Assembly: GCA_016191435.1 (NCBI GenBank)
Contig: JACPOQ010000001.1
Span: forward strand, 1-64,000
Direction of reading: 5' to 3'
Source of the DNA: Chloroflexota bacterium
GTDB lineage: Bacteria; Chloroflexota; Dehalococcoidia; Tepidiformales; Tepidiformaceae
Length of the DNA stretch: 64,000 bases
Positions 25,400-35,020 of this stretch are shown one piece after another (the stretch's first letter is position 1; each line of letters begins with the position of its first letter). The translations under genes and the position numbers were made by a program. Under the pieces are notes generated by a model. The model did no database searches, was not told the origin of the DNA, and saw nothing but the letters and a program-made list of their open reading frames with translations.

Positions 25400-26382
25400 C
25401 GGTCGCGGCCCTCTTCTTCCCCTTTATCCCGGCTTTGATTCGCGATTATGGCACGGGTGCGGGCGGCGGCGATGGCGGCGGTGGTGGCCGGGTCGGGAGG
25501 GGCGTATTCGAGCGCGTCGGCGAGCAGGGCGAGCTTGCGGCGGTCGAACTCGAACGGGATGGTGCCGATGAGCGCCTGGAGCAGCTCCATCTTGCGGCTC
25601 GCGACGACGGCGGCGGCGAGGTAGCCGTAAACCTCGACCGATTCGAGGTGCTTGAGGAACGCGGCCATCGGGCCAGGGGCGCCGGCCGCGACGAAGAGGT
25701 CGCAGAGCCCGATGAGGACGACGTCGTCGCCGGCGGCGGAGAAGCGCTCGCAGACTTCGACCAGCATGGGAGGCGGCAGGGCCTCGAGCGAGCGAAGGCA
25801 CTCAGCGAGCACTTCGGGCGCGGGATCCGGTGCGGTCAGCGCGTAGAGGTAGATGGCGCGGTCTTCGCCGGACGCGTAGAGGACGCGCACCGCGGTGAGT
25901 GCGGGCTCGCCCGTCATGCGCGCGGTCGTGCCGGTTTTGCCCAGCAGGCGGACGGCGTGGTAGCAGGCGAGGACGGGGTCGATGGCCTGGAGGGCGGCGA
26001 CGCCGGCGGCGCGGAGCACGGCCGGCGCACCGGGGTCCATCGGCGACGGTTCATAGGTCTCGATGGCGCGTTCGAAGAGCGCGACATCGCCGGGGACGGC
26101 AACCAGGCGCAGCGCGCGCATCATGCCCGCGCGCACCATGCCGCCGGGGTCGCGCTTCTTGCCATCGGCGGCGAAGTACGAGTAGGCGGCGGCAAGCGGT
26201 TCGTGGGCGCGGCCGTCGGGATGGGTGACGAGCACTTCCCCGGCGGCCAGCAGCACCTCGGCGTTGCGCTCGGTGGCGATGAGCTCGGTGGCGAACTCCG
26301 CCTGGCGCGCCGGCGACGACATCTGGAGCGCCCGGAGCCGGTCGAGCTTGCGGCGGACATCGGACGGTGCGGCCTTCGGCAT
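25396..26382 (-). CDS. Hypothetical helical-repeat protein
   Basis: 328 residues made almost wholly of amphipathic helices, for example VRRKLDRLRALQMSSPARQ, LERAIETYEPSPMDPG-like and VLRAAGVAALQAIDPVL stretches. These resemble HEAT or TPR-like solenoids. No catalytic motif or signal peptide is seen. Start MPKAAPSD was chosen because upstream in-frame sequence runs into the regulatory region of the divergent ABC gene. Function unknown; solenoids usually scaffold protein contacts. Confidence 0.6.
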   Translation of the reverse strand: MPKAAPSDVRRKLDRLRALQMSSPARQAEFATELIATERNAEVLLAAGEVLVTHPDGRAHEPLAAAYSYFAADGKKRDPGGMVRAGMMRALRLVAVPGDVALFERAIETYEPSPMDPGAPAVLRAAGVAALQAIDPVLACYHAVRLLGKTGTTARMTGEPALTAVRVLYASGEDRAIYLYALTAPDPAPEVLAECLRSLEALPPPMLVEVCERFSAAGDDVVLIGLCDLFVAAGAPGPMAAFLKHLESVEVYGYLAAAVVASRKMELLQALIGTIPFEFDRRKLALLADALEYAPPDPATTAAIAAARTRAIIANQSRDKGEEEGRDR

Positions 26383-26470
26383 GGGCGAAGTGTACCTGCC
26401 CGGGTCGCCCGAACGCCTGCCCGACCGGGGAGTACCGGCTAAGCCGTGGATGCGCCTACGATCGTCGCAG

Positions 26471-28285
26471 ATGTCCGAACACGATTGGATCCGGCGCCGG
26501 CGGGCACGCCCGCAACGGCCCGCCTGGCCAACGCTCCGGCGGGCGCTCGCGCTGCACCGGCCGCACCTCGCGCTCGTTATCGTGCTGCTGCTGACGATTG
26601 TGGCGACGGCGCTGCTGGGGCTCGCGCCGCCGTTGCTGCTGCAACGCATCATCGATGACGCGCTCAAGCCCGGGAACGGCAACGGCTTCGAGCTGAACGT
26701 CCTCATCGCCCTGATGGCCGTGCTCGTCGGCATATCGGCGCTGGGCGGCGTGTTGCAGTCGTACCTGAGCAACACGGTTGGGCAGGCGGTGATGTACGAC
26801 CTGCGCTCGGCGCTCTACCGCCACCTGAGCGGCATGTCGCTGCGCTGGTTCACGGCGAACCGCACGGGCGAAGTGCTGTCGCGCGTGAGCAACGACGTCG
26901 GCGGCGTGCAGAGCGTCGTCAGCGACACCCTGAGCGGCGTGGTCGGCAACGTGATCACGGTGGTCTCCACGTTCGCGGTGATGCTGGCGCTGGACTGGCG
27001 GCTGGCGCTGTTTTCGGTCGGTTTCCTGCCGCTGTTCATCATCCCCGCGCGGCGGGTGGGCAACATCCAGCGCGACCTGGTGAGCGCCTCGCAGGAAGAG
27101 CTCGCGACGCTGAATTCGCAGATGCAGGAAACGCTTTCCGTGAGCGGGGCCCTGCTGGTGAAGACGTTCGGGCGGCAGGCTTCGGAGATGGACCGCTTCG
27201 ATGCGAGCGCGCGCCGGATCCGCCAGCTCAACATCCGCCGGGCGATGGTGGGGCGCTGGTTCATGATCACGATGGGGCTGTTCGGGTCGCTCGCGCCGGT
27301 TGTGGTGTATTGGTACGGCGGCCATCGCGTCATCGGCGGCGAGACGTCGCTGGGGACGGTGGTGACGTTCGCGGCGCTGCTACAGCGGCTGTTCGGGCCG
27401 ACTACCGGGCTGCTGAACGTCAATGTGACCGTCCTCAGTTCGCTGGCGCTGTTCGAACGGCTCTTCGATTACCTCGACCTCGAACAGGAGATCGCGGACA
27501 GGCCCGGTGCGGTCGACCTGCGCGGTGTGCGCGGCGACCTGCGCTTCGACAACGTCACGTTCGGCTACCTGCCGGGCACGCCTACCCTGCACGGGCTGTC
27601 GTTCGAAGTGCCGGCCGGAAAGTTCGCGGCGTTTGTCGGGCACTCCGGTGCGGGCAAGACAACGGCGGCATACCTCGTGCCGCGGCTCTACGACGCCGAC
27701 GAGGGGCGCGTGACGATCGATGGCCACGACATCCGGGACATCACGCAGGCGTCGCTCTCGGGGGCCATCGGGATGGTGAACCAGGAGCCGTTCCTGTTTC
27801 ATTCGACCATCCGCGAGAACCTCCGGTACGCGCGCGAGGACGCGACGGACGACGAGATCGAGCGTGCAGCTCGCGCCGCCAACATCCACGACTTCATCGC
27901 GGCACTGCCGCACGGGTACGAAACGGTGGTGGGCGAGCGTGGGTACCGTCTTTCGGGCGGGGAGAAACAGCGTGTCGCGATCGCGCGGGCGCTGCTAAAG
28001 GACCCGGCGATCCTGATCCTCGATGAGGCGACGTCGAGCGTGGACTCGGCGACGGAGCGTGCCATCCAGGACGCACTCGAACGGTTGACGCGCGGGCGCA
28101 CCGTGCTCGCCATCGCCCACCGGCTATCGACGGTGCTCGCCGCCGACATCATCCTGGTGCTGGACCACGGCCGGCTCGTGGAACAAGGGACGCACGCGGA
28201 ACTGCTCGCGCGGGGTGGCATCTACGCAAGCCTTTACACGCAGCAGTTCGCGCCGGAGCTGGAGCCTCTGCGCGCGCAGGCGTAA
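26471..28285 (+). CDS. ABC exporter, fused permease and ATPase, consensus site
   Basis: 604 residues. Six transmembrane helices lie in about residues 30-320, followed by a nucleotide-binding domain with Walker A GHSGAGKTT (about 390-398), signature LSGGEKQ, Walker B ILILDEA and H-loop IAHRLST. All catalytic residues are intact, so unlike the pair at 16.8-20.8 kb this one is expected to work as a homodimer. Exported substrate unknown. TACGAT at 26457-26462 lies eight bases before the ATG with no Shine-Dalgarno, consistent with a leaderless or nearly leaderless message. An upstream in-frame ATG at 26450 is an alternative start. Confidence 0.9.
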   Translation: MSEHDWIRRRRARPQRPAWPTLRRALALHRPHLALVIVLLLTIVATALLGLAPPLLLQRIIDDALKPGNGNGFELNVLIALMAVLVGISALGGVLQSYLSNTVGQAVMYDLRSALYRHLSGMSLRWFTANRTGEVLSRVSNDVGGVQSVVSDTLSGVVGNVITVVSTFAVMLALDWRLALFSVGFLPLFIIPARRVGNIQRDLVSASQEELATLNSQMQETLSVSGALLVKTFGRQASEMDRFDASARRIRQLNIRRAMVGRWFMITMGLFGSLAPVVVYWYGGHRVIGGETSLGTVVTFAALLQRLFGPTTGLLNVNVTVLSSLALFERLFDYLDLEQEIADRPGAVDLRGVRGDLRFDNVTFGYLPGTPTLHGLSFEVPAGKFAAFVGHSGAGKTTAAYLVPRLYDADEGRVTIDGHDIRDITQASLSGAIGMVNQEPFLFHSTIRENLRYAREDATDDEIERAARAANIHDFIAALPHGYETVVGERGYRLSGGEKQRVAIARALLKDPAILILDEATSSVDSATERAIQDALERLTRGRTVLAIAHRLSTVLAADIILVLDHGRLVEQGTHAELLARGGIYASLYTQQFAPELEPLRAQA

Positions 28286-28323
28286 CCCGGCGGCGTCCGC
28301 GGCCGGCGTGGCAGAATGACCGC

Positions 28324-28665
28324 GTGGCCGAGATCCCGCTGCCGCCCGTCCTGACGCGCTGGCGCCACGCGGCGCCGCCCGGCCGGGCGTTCCTGGAGCA
28401 ACGGCTGCGGGAGGAGGGTCTGGAGCCGCACTGGTGGTCAAACGGGCCGGGCGAACGGTACGCGCCGCACCGCCACGGTTACCACAAGGTGCTCTTCTGC
28501 CAGGCGGGGGCGATCACATTCACGATGAACGCCACGGGCGAGCGGCTCATCCTCGGCGCAGGCGACCGCCTGGACCTGCCGGCGGGCTGGGAGCACGAGG
28601 CCATGGCCGGGCCGAACGGCGTCACGTGCGTGGAAGGGTGGCGGGGGTATGTGGCCGGCCCGTGA
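28324..28665 (+). CDS. Cupin-domain protein
   Basis: 113 residues from a GTG. The single cupin barrel is visible as PHRHGYHKVLFCQAGAITFTM (motif 1 with two His) and LGAGDRLDLPAGWEHEAMAG (motif 2 with the distal His). This would bind one metal ion. Such small cupins are often sugar or amino-acid modifying enzymes, or regulators of unknown substrate. It lies 38 bases behind the ABC gene on the same strand. Confidence 0.8.
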   Translation: MAEIPLPPVLTRWRHAAPPGRAFLEQRLREEGLEPHWWSNGPGERYAPHRHGYHKVLFCQAGAITFTMNATGERLILGAGDRLDLPAGWEHEAMAGPNGVTCVEGWRGYVAGP

Positions 28666-28697
28666 CTCGATTGACGCCGTCCCGGTGCGGGAGCACC

Positions 28698-29597
28698 ATG
28701 CCGCGCATGGCAAACATCGCAGCAAACGGGATCCAGATCGAATACGACACGTTCGGCACGCCGGGCGCCTCACCGCTCCTACTCGTCATGGGGCTGGGCG
28801 CGCAGATGATCGCGTGGGACGAGGCGTTCTGCGAGCAGCTTGCCGATGCGGGCCACCACGTGATCCGCTTCGACAATCGCGACGTGGGCCTTTCGACACA
28901 CCTGGACGGCGCCGCCGGCGGCGACAACATGGCGGCGATGGCCGCGCAGGCCGCGGGCAAGCCCGTCGTTTCGGCCTACCTGCTCGCGGACCTGGCGGAC
29001 GACGCAGCCGCGCTCCTGGGCGCGCTCGGCATCCCCGCGGCGCACATCGTGGGGGCCTCCATGGGCGGCATGATCGTTCAGGAGATGGCCATCCGCCACC
29101 CGGACAGGGTGCTCACGATGACGTCTATCATGTCCACGACGGGCGCGCCGGACTTGCCGCCGGCGAAGCCGGAGGTGATGGCGCGGCTCATGGGGCCGGT
29201 GCCGGAGGGCCGCGAGGCGATCATCGCGAGCGCGATCGAGAGTTCGCGGGTGTTCAGCAGCACGGGCTTCCCGTTCGACGAGGCGAAAGTGCGCGAGCGC
29301 GCCGAGCGGGCCTACGACCGCCGCCACGACCCGGCGGGGATGGCTCGCCAGTTGGTCGCGATCCTTGCCTCGGGCAGCCGCCGCGAGCGATTGAAGCGCG
29401 TAACGGCGCCGACGCTGGTGATCCATGGTGTGGCCGACCCGCTCGTGCCGATCGAGGGCGGGCGCGACACGGCCGCTTCGATAGCCGGCGCGCGCATGCT
29501 GGAGATCGAGGGCATGGGCCACGACCTCCCGGTCGGCGCCTGGGACGAGATCGTGACGGCGATCGCCGAGCTGACGGCGGTGGCGGCGGCGGTGTAG
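28698..29597 (+). CDS. Alpha/beta hydrolase
   Basis: 299 residues. Core motifs are LLLVMGLGAQ (oxyanion region), FDNRDVGLS, the nucleophile elbow GASMGGM with Ser near residue 111, the acid Asp in HGVADPLVP, and the catalytic His in GMGHDLP. It resembles hydrolases of the aclacinomycin methylesterase (RdmC) or haloperoxidase type. No signal peptide. The start at 28698 has GGGAG four bases upstream; an ATG nine bases further in is possible. Confidence 0.85.
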   Translation: MPRMANIAANGIQIEYDTFGTPGASPLLLVMGLGAQMIAWDEAFCEQLADAGHHVIRFDNRDVGLSTHLDGAAGGDNMAAMAAQAAGKPVVSAYLLADLADDAAALLGALGIPAAHIVGASMGGMIVQEMAIRHPDRVLTMTSIMSTTGAPDLPPAKPEVMARLMGPVPEGREAIIASAIESSRVFSSTGFPFDEAKVRERAERAYDRRHDPAGMARQLVAILASGSRRERLKRVTAPTLVIHGVADPLVPIEGGRDTAASIAGARMLEIEGMGHDLPVGAWDEIVTAIAELTAVAAAV

Positions 29598-29760
29598 GCC
29601 CGAGGCCCGAGGGCCGGGGCCACAACCAGGGACAAGAACCGGGATCGCTTTCATGGCGGTGGTTGGCTGCGGTCGCCATGATCTCGCGGAGGACCGCTCG
29701 CCCGCTGATCCACGTGTGCCCGTTCGCCGATCCAGAATGCGAGTCTCGGGACATTTGGGG
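29598..29760. repeat. Spacer with GGCCCGAG / GGGGCCACAACCAGGG repeat words
   Basis: The spacer begins with two copies of GGCCCGAG followed by GGGCCGGGGCCACAACCAGG, the same words seen at 9580-9635 and in degenerate inverted form near 15780. Further on, CCCGCTGATCCACG at 29701 repeats a word at 15738. No gene visible. Confidence 0.55.
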
Positions 29761-30816
29761 TCACGGCAGTGGCCGCAAAGGGCCACGACTACCGGGGATG
29801 GGGTCGCTGATGGTGGCAGTGGGTTCGAAGCTGGCGGCGATGAACGTGTCGCCGGCGCCGTGGTAGCGGTAGGTCTTGCCGTCCGGGCCGGCAACCAGGG
29901 CGAGGAAGCCCTCGGCGAGCGCCTGCGCGCAGAATGTGCCAGGCCGGTGGACGCCGAGGCAGCCATCGGGCCACGTGACGTTGCGGAACGACAGCATGGA
30001 GACGCGCTCGGTGGGCACGGACAGGCGCTGCGCGAGGTCCGCCCGCATCGCGCGCTGGATAACCTGGGGATCCGACGGGAGTTCGTCGAAGAAGATGACG
30101 CGCTGCGGGTCGTAGGATTCGACGCCCGTCGCGGCCACGCCGTAGTCGTACTGCTTGCCCGCCAGCTCCAGAAGGACGTAGGCCGCGGGATAGGCGGTGA
30201 CCTGGCCTGCGGGGCAGCTCAAGACTGGCTTCGCACAGGTGATCTCGATGGGGATGATGGCGAGAACGGTGACATCGCCGCGCGATGCCTGCTGGCGGAG
30301 GGCGAGGTCGTCGCGGGCGTACTCTGCAAGGAGCGCGGGCAGGTCGGCGCGGAGGGCCGGCTCAACGGCGGTGCCGTCGCTCAGGGTGAACGTCCCCGTG
30401 AGGAAGCCGGTGGCGATGAGCTGGCCGCCGGCGATGTGGTAGCGGTAGGTCTTGCCACCGGCGTCGAAGAAGGCGATGAGGCCGCCGGCAAAGAGCTCTG
30501 CGCAGGCCTGTTGCGGCCGATAAACGCCGTAGCAGCCATCCCAGCCGGCATCGCGCGCGCCGCGGAACTGCACCTTCAGGATGTCGGCGGGGGCGGTCGA
30601 GAACAGGCGCCCGGCGAGGTCGGCGCGGGCGAGACGGAGGGCGCCGTAGGTATCGCCGGTGGGGATGGGGACGCCCGGCGGCACGGCCGTCGCGCTCGAC
30701 GACGAATCCGGCGGCATCCCGTCGCCGCCGGTGGCCACCACCGTGGCCATCGCGGCCACGAGCCCGGCAAGGGCGAGCGCGAGCGCGGCGAGCAGCCATG
30801 GGCGGCGGACGGTCAT
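29761..30816 (-). CDS. Exported hypothetical protein with a duplicated GCxGV domain
   Basis: 351 residues. A basic N-terminus and one hydrophobic helix (LLAALALALAGLVAAMATVV) act as signal or anchor, followed by a Ser/Thr/Pro linker. Two copies of a roughly 60-residue module then appear, one near residue 90 and one near 290. Each has W-x-DGC-x-GV, a second Cys about 10-11 residues later, a hydrophobic strand, and GKTYRYH. The two Cys per module could form a disulphide outside the membrane. I know the module from actinobacterial and chloroflexal surface proteins but not its function. The start at 30816 was chosen because GAAGGG lies six bases upstream. Confidence 0.7.
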   Translation of the reverse strand: MTVRRPWLLAALALALAGLVAAMATVVATGGDGMPPDSSSSATAVPPGVPIPTGDTYGALRLARADLAGRLFSTAPADILKVQFRGARDAGWDGCYGVYRPQQACAELFAGGLIAFFDAGGKTYRYHIAGGQLIATGFLTGTFTLSDGTAVEPALRADLPALLAEYARDDLALRQQASRGDVTVLAIIPIEITCAKPVLSCPAGQVTAYPAAYVLLELAGKQYDYGVAATGVESYDPQRVIFFDELPSDPQVIQRAMRADLAQRLSVPTERVSMLSFRNVTWPDGCLGVHRPGTFCAQALAEGFLALVAGPDGKTYRYHGAGDTFIAASFEPTATISDPIPGSRGPLRPLP

Positions 30817-30986
30817 CGGCATCCCTTCACCCAGCATAAGACGCCGCGGCGCCCGCCCGGGTTCCGCGTGGGGTCGGCCGGTAACGGACGCGACCGGTCC
30901 CTTGACGGAAATAGCAGCCGCCGGCGCCAACCGCGGGAGCCCGCGGCGCGCGGCCCCATGGCGGCGTACCTGCTACGCTTTCGGGC

Positions 30987-32045
30987 ATGCCGGAAGAGCG
31001 TTTGCTTGGCGCCTCGCTGATGGTCGATGACGGCGAACTGGACCGTTCGCTGCGGCCGCGCCAGCTCGGGGACTTTCCCGGCCAGGAGCGCGTGAAGGAG
31101 AACATTTCGATCGCGATCGAGGCGGCCAGGGGTCGCGGCGACGCGCTGGACCACCTGCTGCTGTATGGGCCGCCGGGGCTGGGAAAGACGACGCTGGCGA
31201 ACATCGTCGCGCAGGAGATGGGCGTCGCGATCCGCACCACGAGCGGCCCGGCGATCGAACGGCCGGGCGACCTCGCGGCCATCCTCACGAACCTGAAAGA
31301 GCAGGACATCCTGTTCATCGACGAAGTGCATCGCCTGGCACGGGCCGTCGAGGAGATCCTTTACCCGGCGATGGAGGACTTCGCGCTGGACCTCGTCATC
31401 GGCAAGGGCCCGGGCGCGCGCTCGGTGCGGCTGGCGATGCCGAAGTTCACGCTCATTGGCGCGACGACGCGCTACGCGATGATCAGCGCGCCGCTGCGCG
31501 ACCGCTTCGGGTCGGTCTACCGGCTGGACTACTACGACGCGGCGACGCTTTCGATCATCGTGCGGCGGTCGGCGGGCATCCTCGGGATCGTGCTGCCCGA
31601 TGACGCGGCGATGGAGATCGCCGGCCGCTCGCGGGGGACGCCGCGGATCGCCAACCGCATCCTGCGGCGGGTGCGAGACTACGCGCAGGTGCGCGGGGGC
31701 GGCGGCGTCACGCTGGCATCGACGCAGGCGGCGCTGGAGCTGCTCGAAATCGACGCGCTCGGCCTGGATGAGACGGACCGCATGGTGCTGCGGGCGATCA
31801 TCGAGAAGTTCGGGGGCGGGCCGGTCGGGCTGGAGACCATCGCCGCATCGATCAGCGAGGAATCGGACACGATCATGGATGTGTACGAGCCGTTCCTGCT
31901 GCAGTGTGGCTTCCTGCAGCGCATGCCGCGCGGGCGCGTCGCGACGCCGGCGGCGTACCAGCATCTCGGGATCCCGGCGCCTGCGCCTGCGGGAGCGCTG
32001 CCGCAACCGACGTTGTGGGATGCGAGTGGCGAGGATGCGGGGTAG
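30987..32045 (+). CDS. ruvB: Holliday junction branch migration helicase RuvB
   Basis: 352 residues. AAA+ motor of the RuvABC complex. Walker [10 protein letters not shown] (61-69), Walker B ILFIDEVH (108-115), the sensor [17 protein letters not shown] and the C-terminal winged helix ([33 protein letters not shown]) are all present. It pumps DNA through Holliday junctions during recombinational repair. ruvA and ruvC are not adjacent here. TACGCT at 30974-30979 ends eight bases before the ATG with no Shine-Dalgarno, so the message may be leaderless. Confidence 0.96.
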   Translation: MPEERLLGASLMVDDGELDRSLRPRQLGDFPGQERVKENISIAIEAARGRGDALDHLLLYGPPGLGKTTLANIVAQEMGVAIRTTSGPAIERPGDLAAILTNLKEQDILFIDEVHRLARAVEEILYPAMEDFALDLVIGKGPGARSVRLAMPKFTLIGATTRYAMISAPLRDRFGSVYRLDYYDAATLSIIVRRSAGILGIVLPDDAAMEIAGRSRGTPRIANRILRRVRDYAQVRGGGGVTLASTQAALELLEIDALGLDETDRMVLRAIIEKFGGGPVGLETIAASISEESDTIMDVYEPFLLQCGFLQRMPRGRVATPAAYQHLGIPAPAPAGALPQPTLWDASGEDAG

Positions 32046-32155
32046 GCGAGTCGTGGCCGGAGCAGGGAAAGTAGGACTGGCGGGACGCCCAAACGCTCGC
32101 TACCGGTCGCGGCTCTGACGGCGGCTCTGATTTCGGCTCTGATTGGGGGAATGCG

Positions 32156-32545
32156 ATGGCGCGACAATTGATCTCTTCGGGGAGCCCGTGGGAGCCGGTG
32201 GCGGGGTATTCGCGGGCGGTGCGGGCGGGCAACTTTGTCGCGGTGGCGGGGACGGTGGCGGTCAACCCGGACGGCTCGACGCACGCGCCGGGAGATGCCT
32301 ACGCGCAAGCGAAGCGGGCGCTGGAGATCATCGAGCGGGCACTGGCGGAGGCGGGGGCGACGCTCGCGGACGTGGTGCGCACGCGCATGTTCGTGACGGA
32401 TATCAGCCGCTTCGAGGAGTTCGCGAAGGCGCACGGGGAGGTGTTCGGCGAGATCCGGCCGGCCACGTCGATGGTCGAGGTGCGGGCATTGGTCGGGGCA
32501 GACATGCTCATCGAAATCGAGGCGGACGCGATCGTGGCGGGATAG
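32156..32545 (+). CDS. RidA family protein
   Basis: 129 residues. YjgF/YER057c/UK114 fold with [24 protein letters not shown] opening, the conserved [12 protein letters not shown] and the active-site Arg105-type residue in the segment [14 protein letters not shown]. Family members hydrolyse reactive enamine/imine intermediates from PLP enzymes to keto acids. Subgroup cannot be assigned by eye. Upstream bases hold three degenerate copies of CGGCTCTGA at 32111-32145. Confidence 0.88.
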   Translation: MARQLISSGSPWEPVAGYSRAVRAGNFVAVAGTVAVNPDGSTHAPGDAYAQAKRALEIIERALAEAGATLADVVRTRMFVTDISRFEEFAKAHGEVFGEIRPATSMVEVRALVGADMLIEIEADAIVAG

Positions 32546-32655
32546 GGCGTTGGGCCCTGGGCATTGGCAGGAAAGCCGGCGAGCGGCGCGGCGTCGCGAG
32601 GCGGACGAAACGCGTGTCGCCGGCACAAAGGTCCGGGCGCCGGGCCGCGGCTTCG

Positions 32656-33423
32656 CTACCTGGCGGTGTAGCCGCCGTCCACGGGGAGGATGACGCCGGT
32701 GATAAACGAGGCGTCGTCGCTGGCGAGGAAGGCGGCGGCGGCCGCGATCTCCTCGGGCTGGCCGAGACGGCCCAGCGGGTGCAGGGACGTGATGAAGGCT
32801 TCGGTGGCGGGGTCTTCGCGCACGGACGCGGTCATCGGGGTGTGGATGTAGCCGGGGGCGATGGCGTTGACGCGGACGCCTTTGGGCGCATAGGTCAGCG
32901 CGAACTGCTTCGTCAGGCCGGCGACACCGTGCTTGGCCGCCATGTAGGCGCCGGCGCCCCATTCGATCGGCGGCTCGGGTTCCACGGGCGGTCGCACGAG
33001 CCCCACGAGCCCCGCCACGGAGGCAGTATTGATGATGCAACCGCCACCGCGCGCGGCCATGAGCGCGGCACCGTGGAAGAGCCCATGGTAGACGCCATCG
33101 AGGTTGATGCGGATGACGGTGTCCCAGCCGAGGTCCCGTCCGCCGACGCCGGCGTTGTTGAAGAGCACGTGGAGGCCTCCGAAATCGACGACGGTGTCTT
33201 CGAGCGCCTGTTTCACGGCCGCGGAATCGGTGACGTCCAGGCGGATGGCGTTCGCCTTGCCGCCGTGCTCGGCGATGCGGGCGGCGGTGTCCTTCGCGCC
33301 GTCGATATCGACATCCGCGCAGACCACCGCCGCGCCCTCCTCGTGGAAGCGGAGCGCAGACGCGCGCCCGATGCCAGAGCCGGCGCCGGTGATGAAGGCG
33401 ACCTTCCCTGTGAGCTTCGCCAT
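32656..33423 (-). CDS. SDR family oxidoreductase
   Basis: 255 residues. Classical short-chain dehydrogenase with cofactor motif TGAGSGIG (residues 12-19), acidic residue after strand 2 (CADVD, suggesting NAD preference), NNAG, catalytic Ser in NTASVAG, and YMAAK as the YxxxK pair. PGYIHTPM and GVILPVDGGYTAR close the fold. Substrate unknown. It shares a strand with the LLM oxidoreductase at 33498, with a repeat-filled spacer of about 75 bases between them. Confidence 0.92.
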   Translation of the reverse strand: MAKLTGKVAFITGAGSGIGRASALRFHEEGAAVVCADVDIDGAKDTAARIAEHGGKANAIRLDVTDSAAVKQALEDTVVDFGGLHVLFNNAGVGGRDLGWDTVIRINLDGVYHGLFHGAALMAARGGGCIINTASVAGLVGLVRPPVEPEPPIEWGAGAYMAAKHGVAGLTKQFALTYAPKGVRVNAIAPGYIHTPMTASVREDPATEAFITSLHPLGRLGQPEEIAAAAAFLASDDASFITGVILPVDGGYTAR

Positions 33424-33437
33424 GATGGTGCCTCCCG

Positions 33438-33476
33438 GGAGTGCTGAGTCCTGAGTGCTGAGTCCTGAGTGCTAAG
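33438..33476. repeat. GCTGAGTCCTGAGT short tandem repeat
   Basis: The word GTGCTGAGTCCTGA is repeated head to tail between the SDR and LLM genes. It is one of several unrelated word-like repeats that sit in spacers of this window. Confidence 0.7.
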
Positions 33477-33497
33477 GTGCGTTAAAGGATGGTGCGG

Positions 33498-34499
33498 CTA
33501 TTTGTCGCGGAAGTGCGGGATGACGTCGGACGCGAAGCGTTCGAGGTACGGGTTGAAGGCGGTGGGGTCCATGCCGGGCGGCGTACCCCAGGAGATGAGG
33601 TCGGTCACGGGAAGGAATTCGCGGAAGGATTCGATTTCGTCGATGATTTTCGCGGGCGGGCCTACGATCCACTGCTGGTTGATCGGCTCGGGCTGGCCCG
33701 GGAGGGGTTTGGCGAAGCCGCCACCGTGTTCTATCCAGGGGCGATAGCTGCCCCAGCGGTAACGCTCGCGCTGGCGAGCCTCGGCCCAAACGGGGTCGTC
33801 GGCATAATCGGTGACGAAACAGGCCTTGATGAGGCCGATGCGGTAGTCCGCCGGGTCCTTGCCGAGGATGGCGAGCTCGTCGAGCCAGGGGTCGTAGGCG
33901 GCGCGGCGGTCGGATTGCGGGAGCAGGTGCATGCCGTGGCGCGCGGCGCGGCGGGCGGCGCGCTCGGAGGTGGCGGCCATCCAGAGCGGCGGGTGGGGCC
34001 GCTGCACCGGCTTGGGCGTGACGACGGCGTCGTGGAGCTGGAAGAACTGGCCCTCGAACGTGAACGGCTCGTCGCCCCAGGCGCCCTTGAGGACTTCGAT
34101 GCCCTCCTCCATGCGGCGGGCGCGCTGCTGGCGGGTCTGGCCGAAGGCCGCGTACTCCGCATCGCGATAGCCCATGCCCATGCCGAGCTCGACGCGCCCG
34201 TTGGAGATGATGTCGACGGTCGCGAGGTCTTCCGCGAGCTTGAGCGGGTGGTAGAGGGGAAGGATGAGGATGTCGGTCGAGAGACGCACGCGCTTCGTGC
34301 GGGCGGCCATGGCCGCCAGCAAGGTCACGGGGGAGGGGGTATAGCCGTCTTCGGCGAGGTGGTGTTCGGTGATCCAGATGGAATCGAAGCCGAGGTCTTC
34401 GGCGAACTGGACCTGCCGGAGGATCGACTCATAGAGCTCCGGGAGCGGGCGTTCCCATTGGGCCGGGTTGCGGAAGTCGTAGACGAGACCGAAGCGCAT
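33498..34499 (-). CDS. LLM class flavin-dependent oxidoreductase
   Basis: 333 residues, ATG preceded by GGAGGG. The luciferase-like TIM barrel is recognised from MRFGLVYDFRNPAQW, DSIWITEHHLAEDGY, the strand DILILPLYHPLKLAEDLAT, and LGMGMGYRDAEYAAFG. Members use FMN or F420. The presence of a Ddn-type reductase elsewhere in the window makes F420 plausible, but this is inference. Substrate unknown. Confidence 0.9.
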   Translation of the reverse strand: MRFGLVYDFRNPAQWERPLPELYESILRQVQFAEDLGFDSIWITEHHLAEDGYTPSPVTLLAAMAARTKRVRLSTDILILPLYHPLKLAEDLATVDIISNGRVELGMGMGYRDAEYAAFGQTRQQRARRMEEGIEVLKGAWGDEPFTFEGQFFQLHDAVVTPKPVQRPHPPLWMAATSERAARRAARHGMHLLPQSDRRAAYDPWLDELAILGKDPADYRIGLIKACFVTDYADDPVWAEARQRERYRWGSYRPWIEHGGGFAKPLPGQPEPINQQWIVGPPAKIIDEIESFREFLPVTDLISWGTPPGMDPTAFNPYLERFASDVIPHFRDK

Positions 34500-34577
34500 T
34501 GGACCCTCCGGAGCGGCAAGGCATGGGCAGCAGAAGGCGCCCGTCCACCTTCGCGATACTGTTGGGCCACTATACAA

Positions 34578-34605
34578 GGGGCTGAGGGGCTGAGGGGCTG
34601 AGGGG
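34578..34605. repeat. GGGGCTGA triplicate
   Basis: Three consecutive copies of GGGGCTGA in the spacer upstream of the LLM gene. A shorter version (GGGGCTGAGGGGCTGA) recurs at 63291-63306 behind the lipoprotein gene. Confidence 0.7.
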
Positions 34606-34714
34606 CGCGTGTGTGGGTGACGCCGACACGCCGTGGCATGGGCCGTGGTGCTGGGAGCTGGTGGCGGACCTGCTCATTTCTGGCGAAGTAGATGCGCGGG
34701 CCGGCGGGCGTAAA

Positions 34715-34954
34715 TTAGTTGCCCCTGGCGGTACCCGGCGCCGACGTACGCGTGGGCAGGGGTTCGGTCGTGTCGCTGTCCTCGGGCGTGGGCGTCGTGG
34801 TGGCGGTGGCGCCGCCGGTGGTCGAATCGGCGGCCACAAGCGGGAGATACGCGCGTTTCGGCAGCGAGCTCTGAGCGAAGGACGTGGCGCCCAACACGGT
34901 AAGCGCCAGCACGAGGCTGGCAGAGGCAACGCTGGCAACTGAACGCCGGGACAT
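34715..34954 (-). CDS. Small exported protein with YLPLV motif
   Basis: 79 residues with AGGAG before the ATG. A clear signal peptide (basic start, VLALTVLGATSFAQS) is followed by KRAYLPLVAA and then a Thr/Pro/Glu-rich low-complexity tail. The YLPLV segment right after signal peptides or linkers is a hallmark I associate with Chloroflexota exported proteins. Function unknown; the protein may be a small wall-exposed peptide or a degraded remnant of a larger exported protein. Confidence 0.6.
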   Translation of the reverse strand: MSRRSVASVASASLVLALTVLGATSFAQSSLPKRAYLPLVAADSTTGGATATTTPTPEDSDTTEPLPTRTSAPGTARGN

Positions 34955-35020
34955 CGGCCGCTCCTGGTGAGTATCGCGGGCGGGCGCCGCACCATCAGCG
35001 TACAGGAAACGGGGTCTCCA

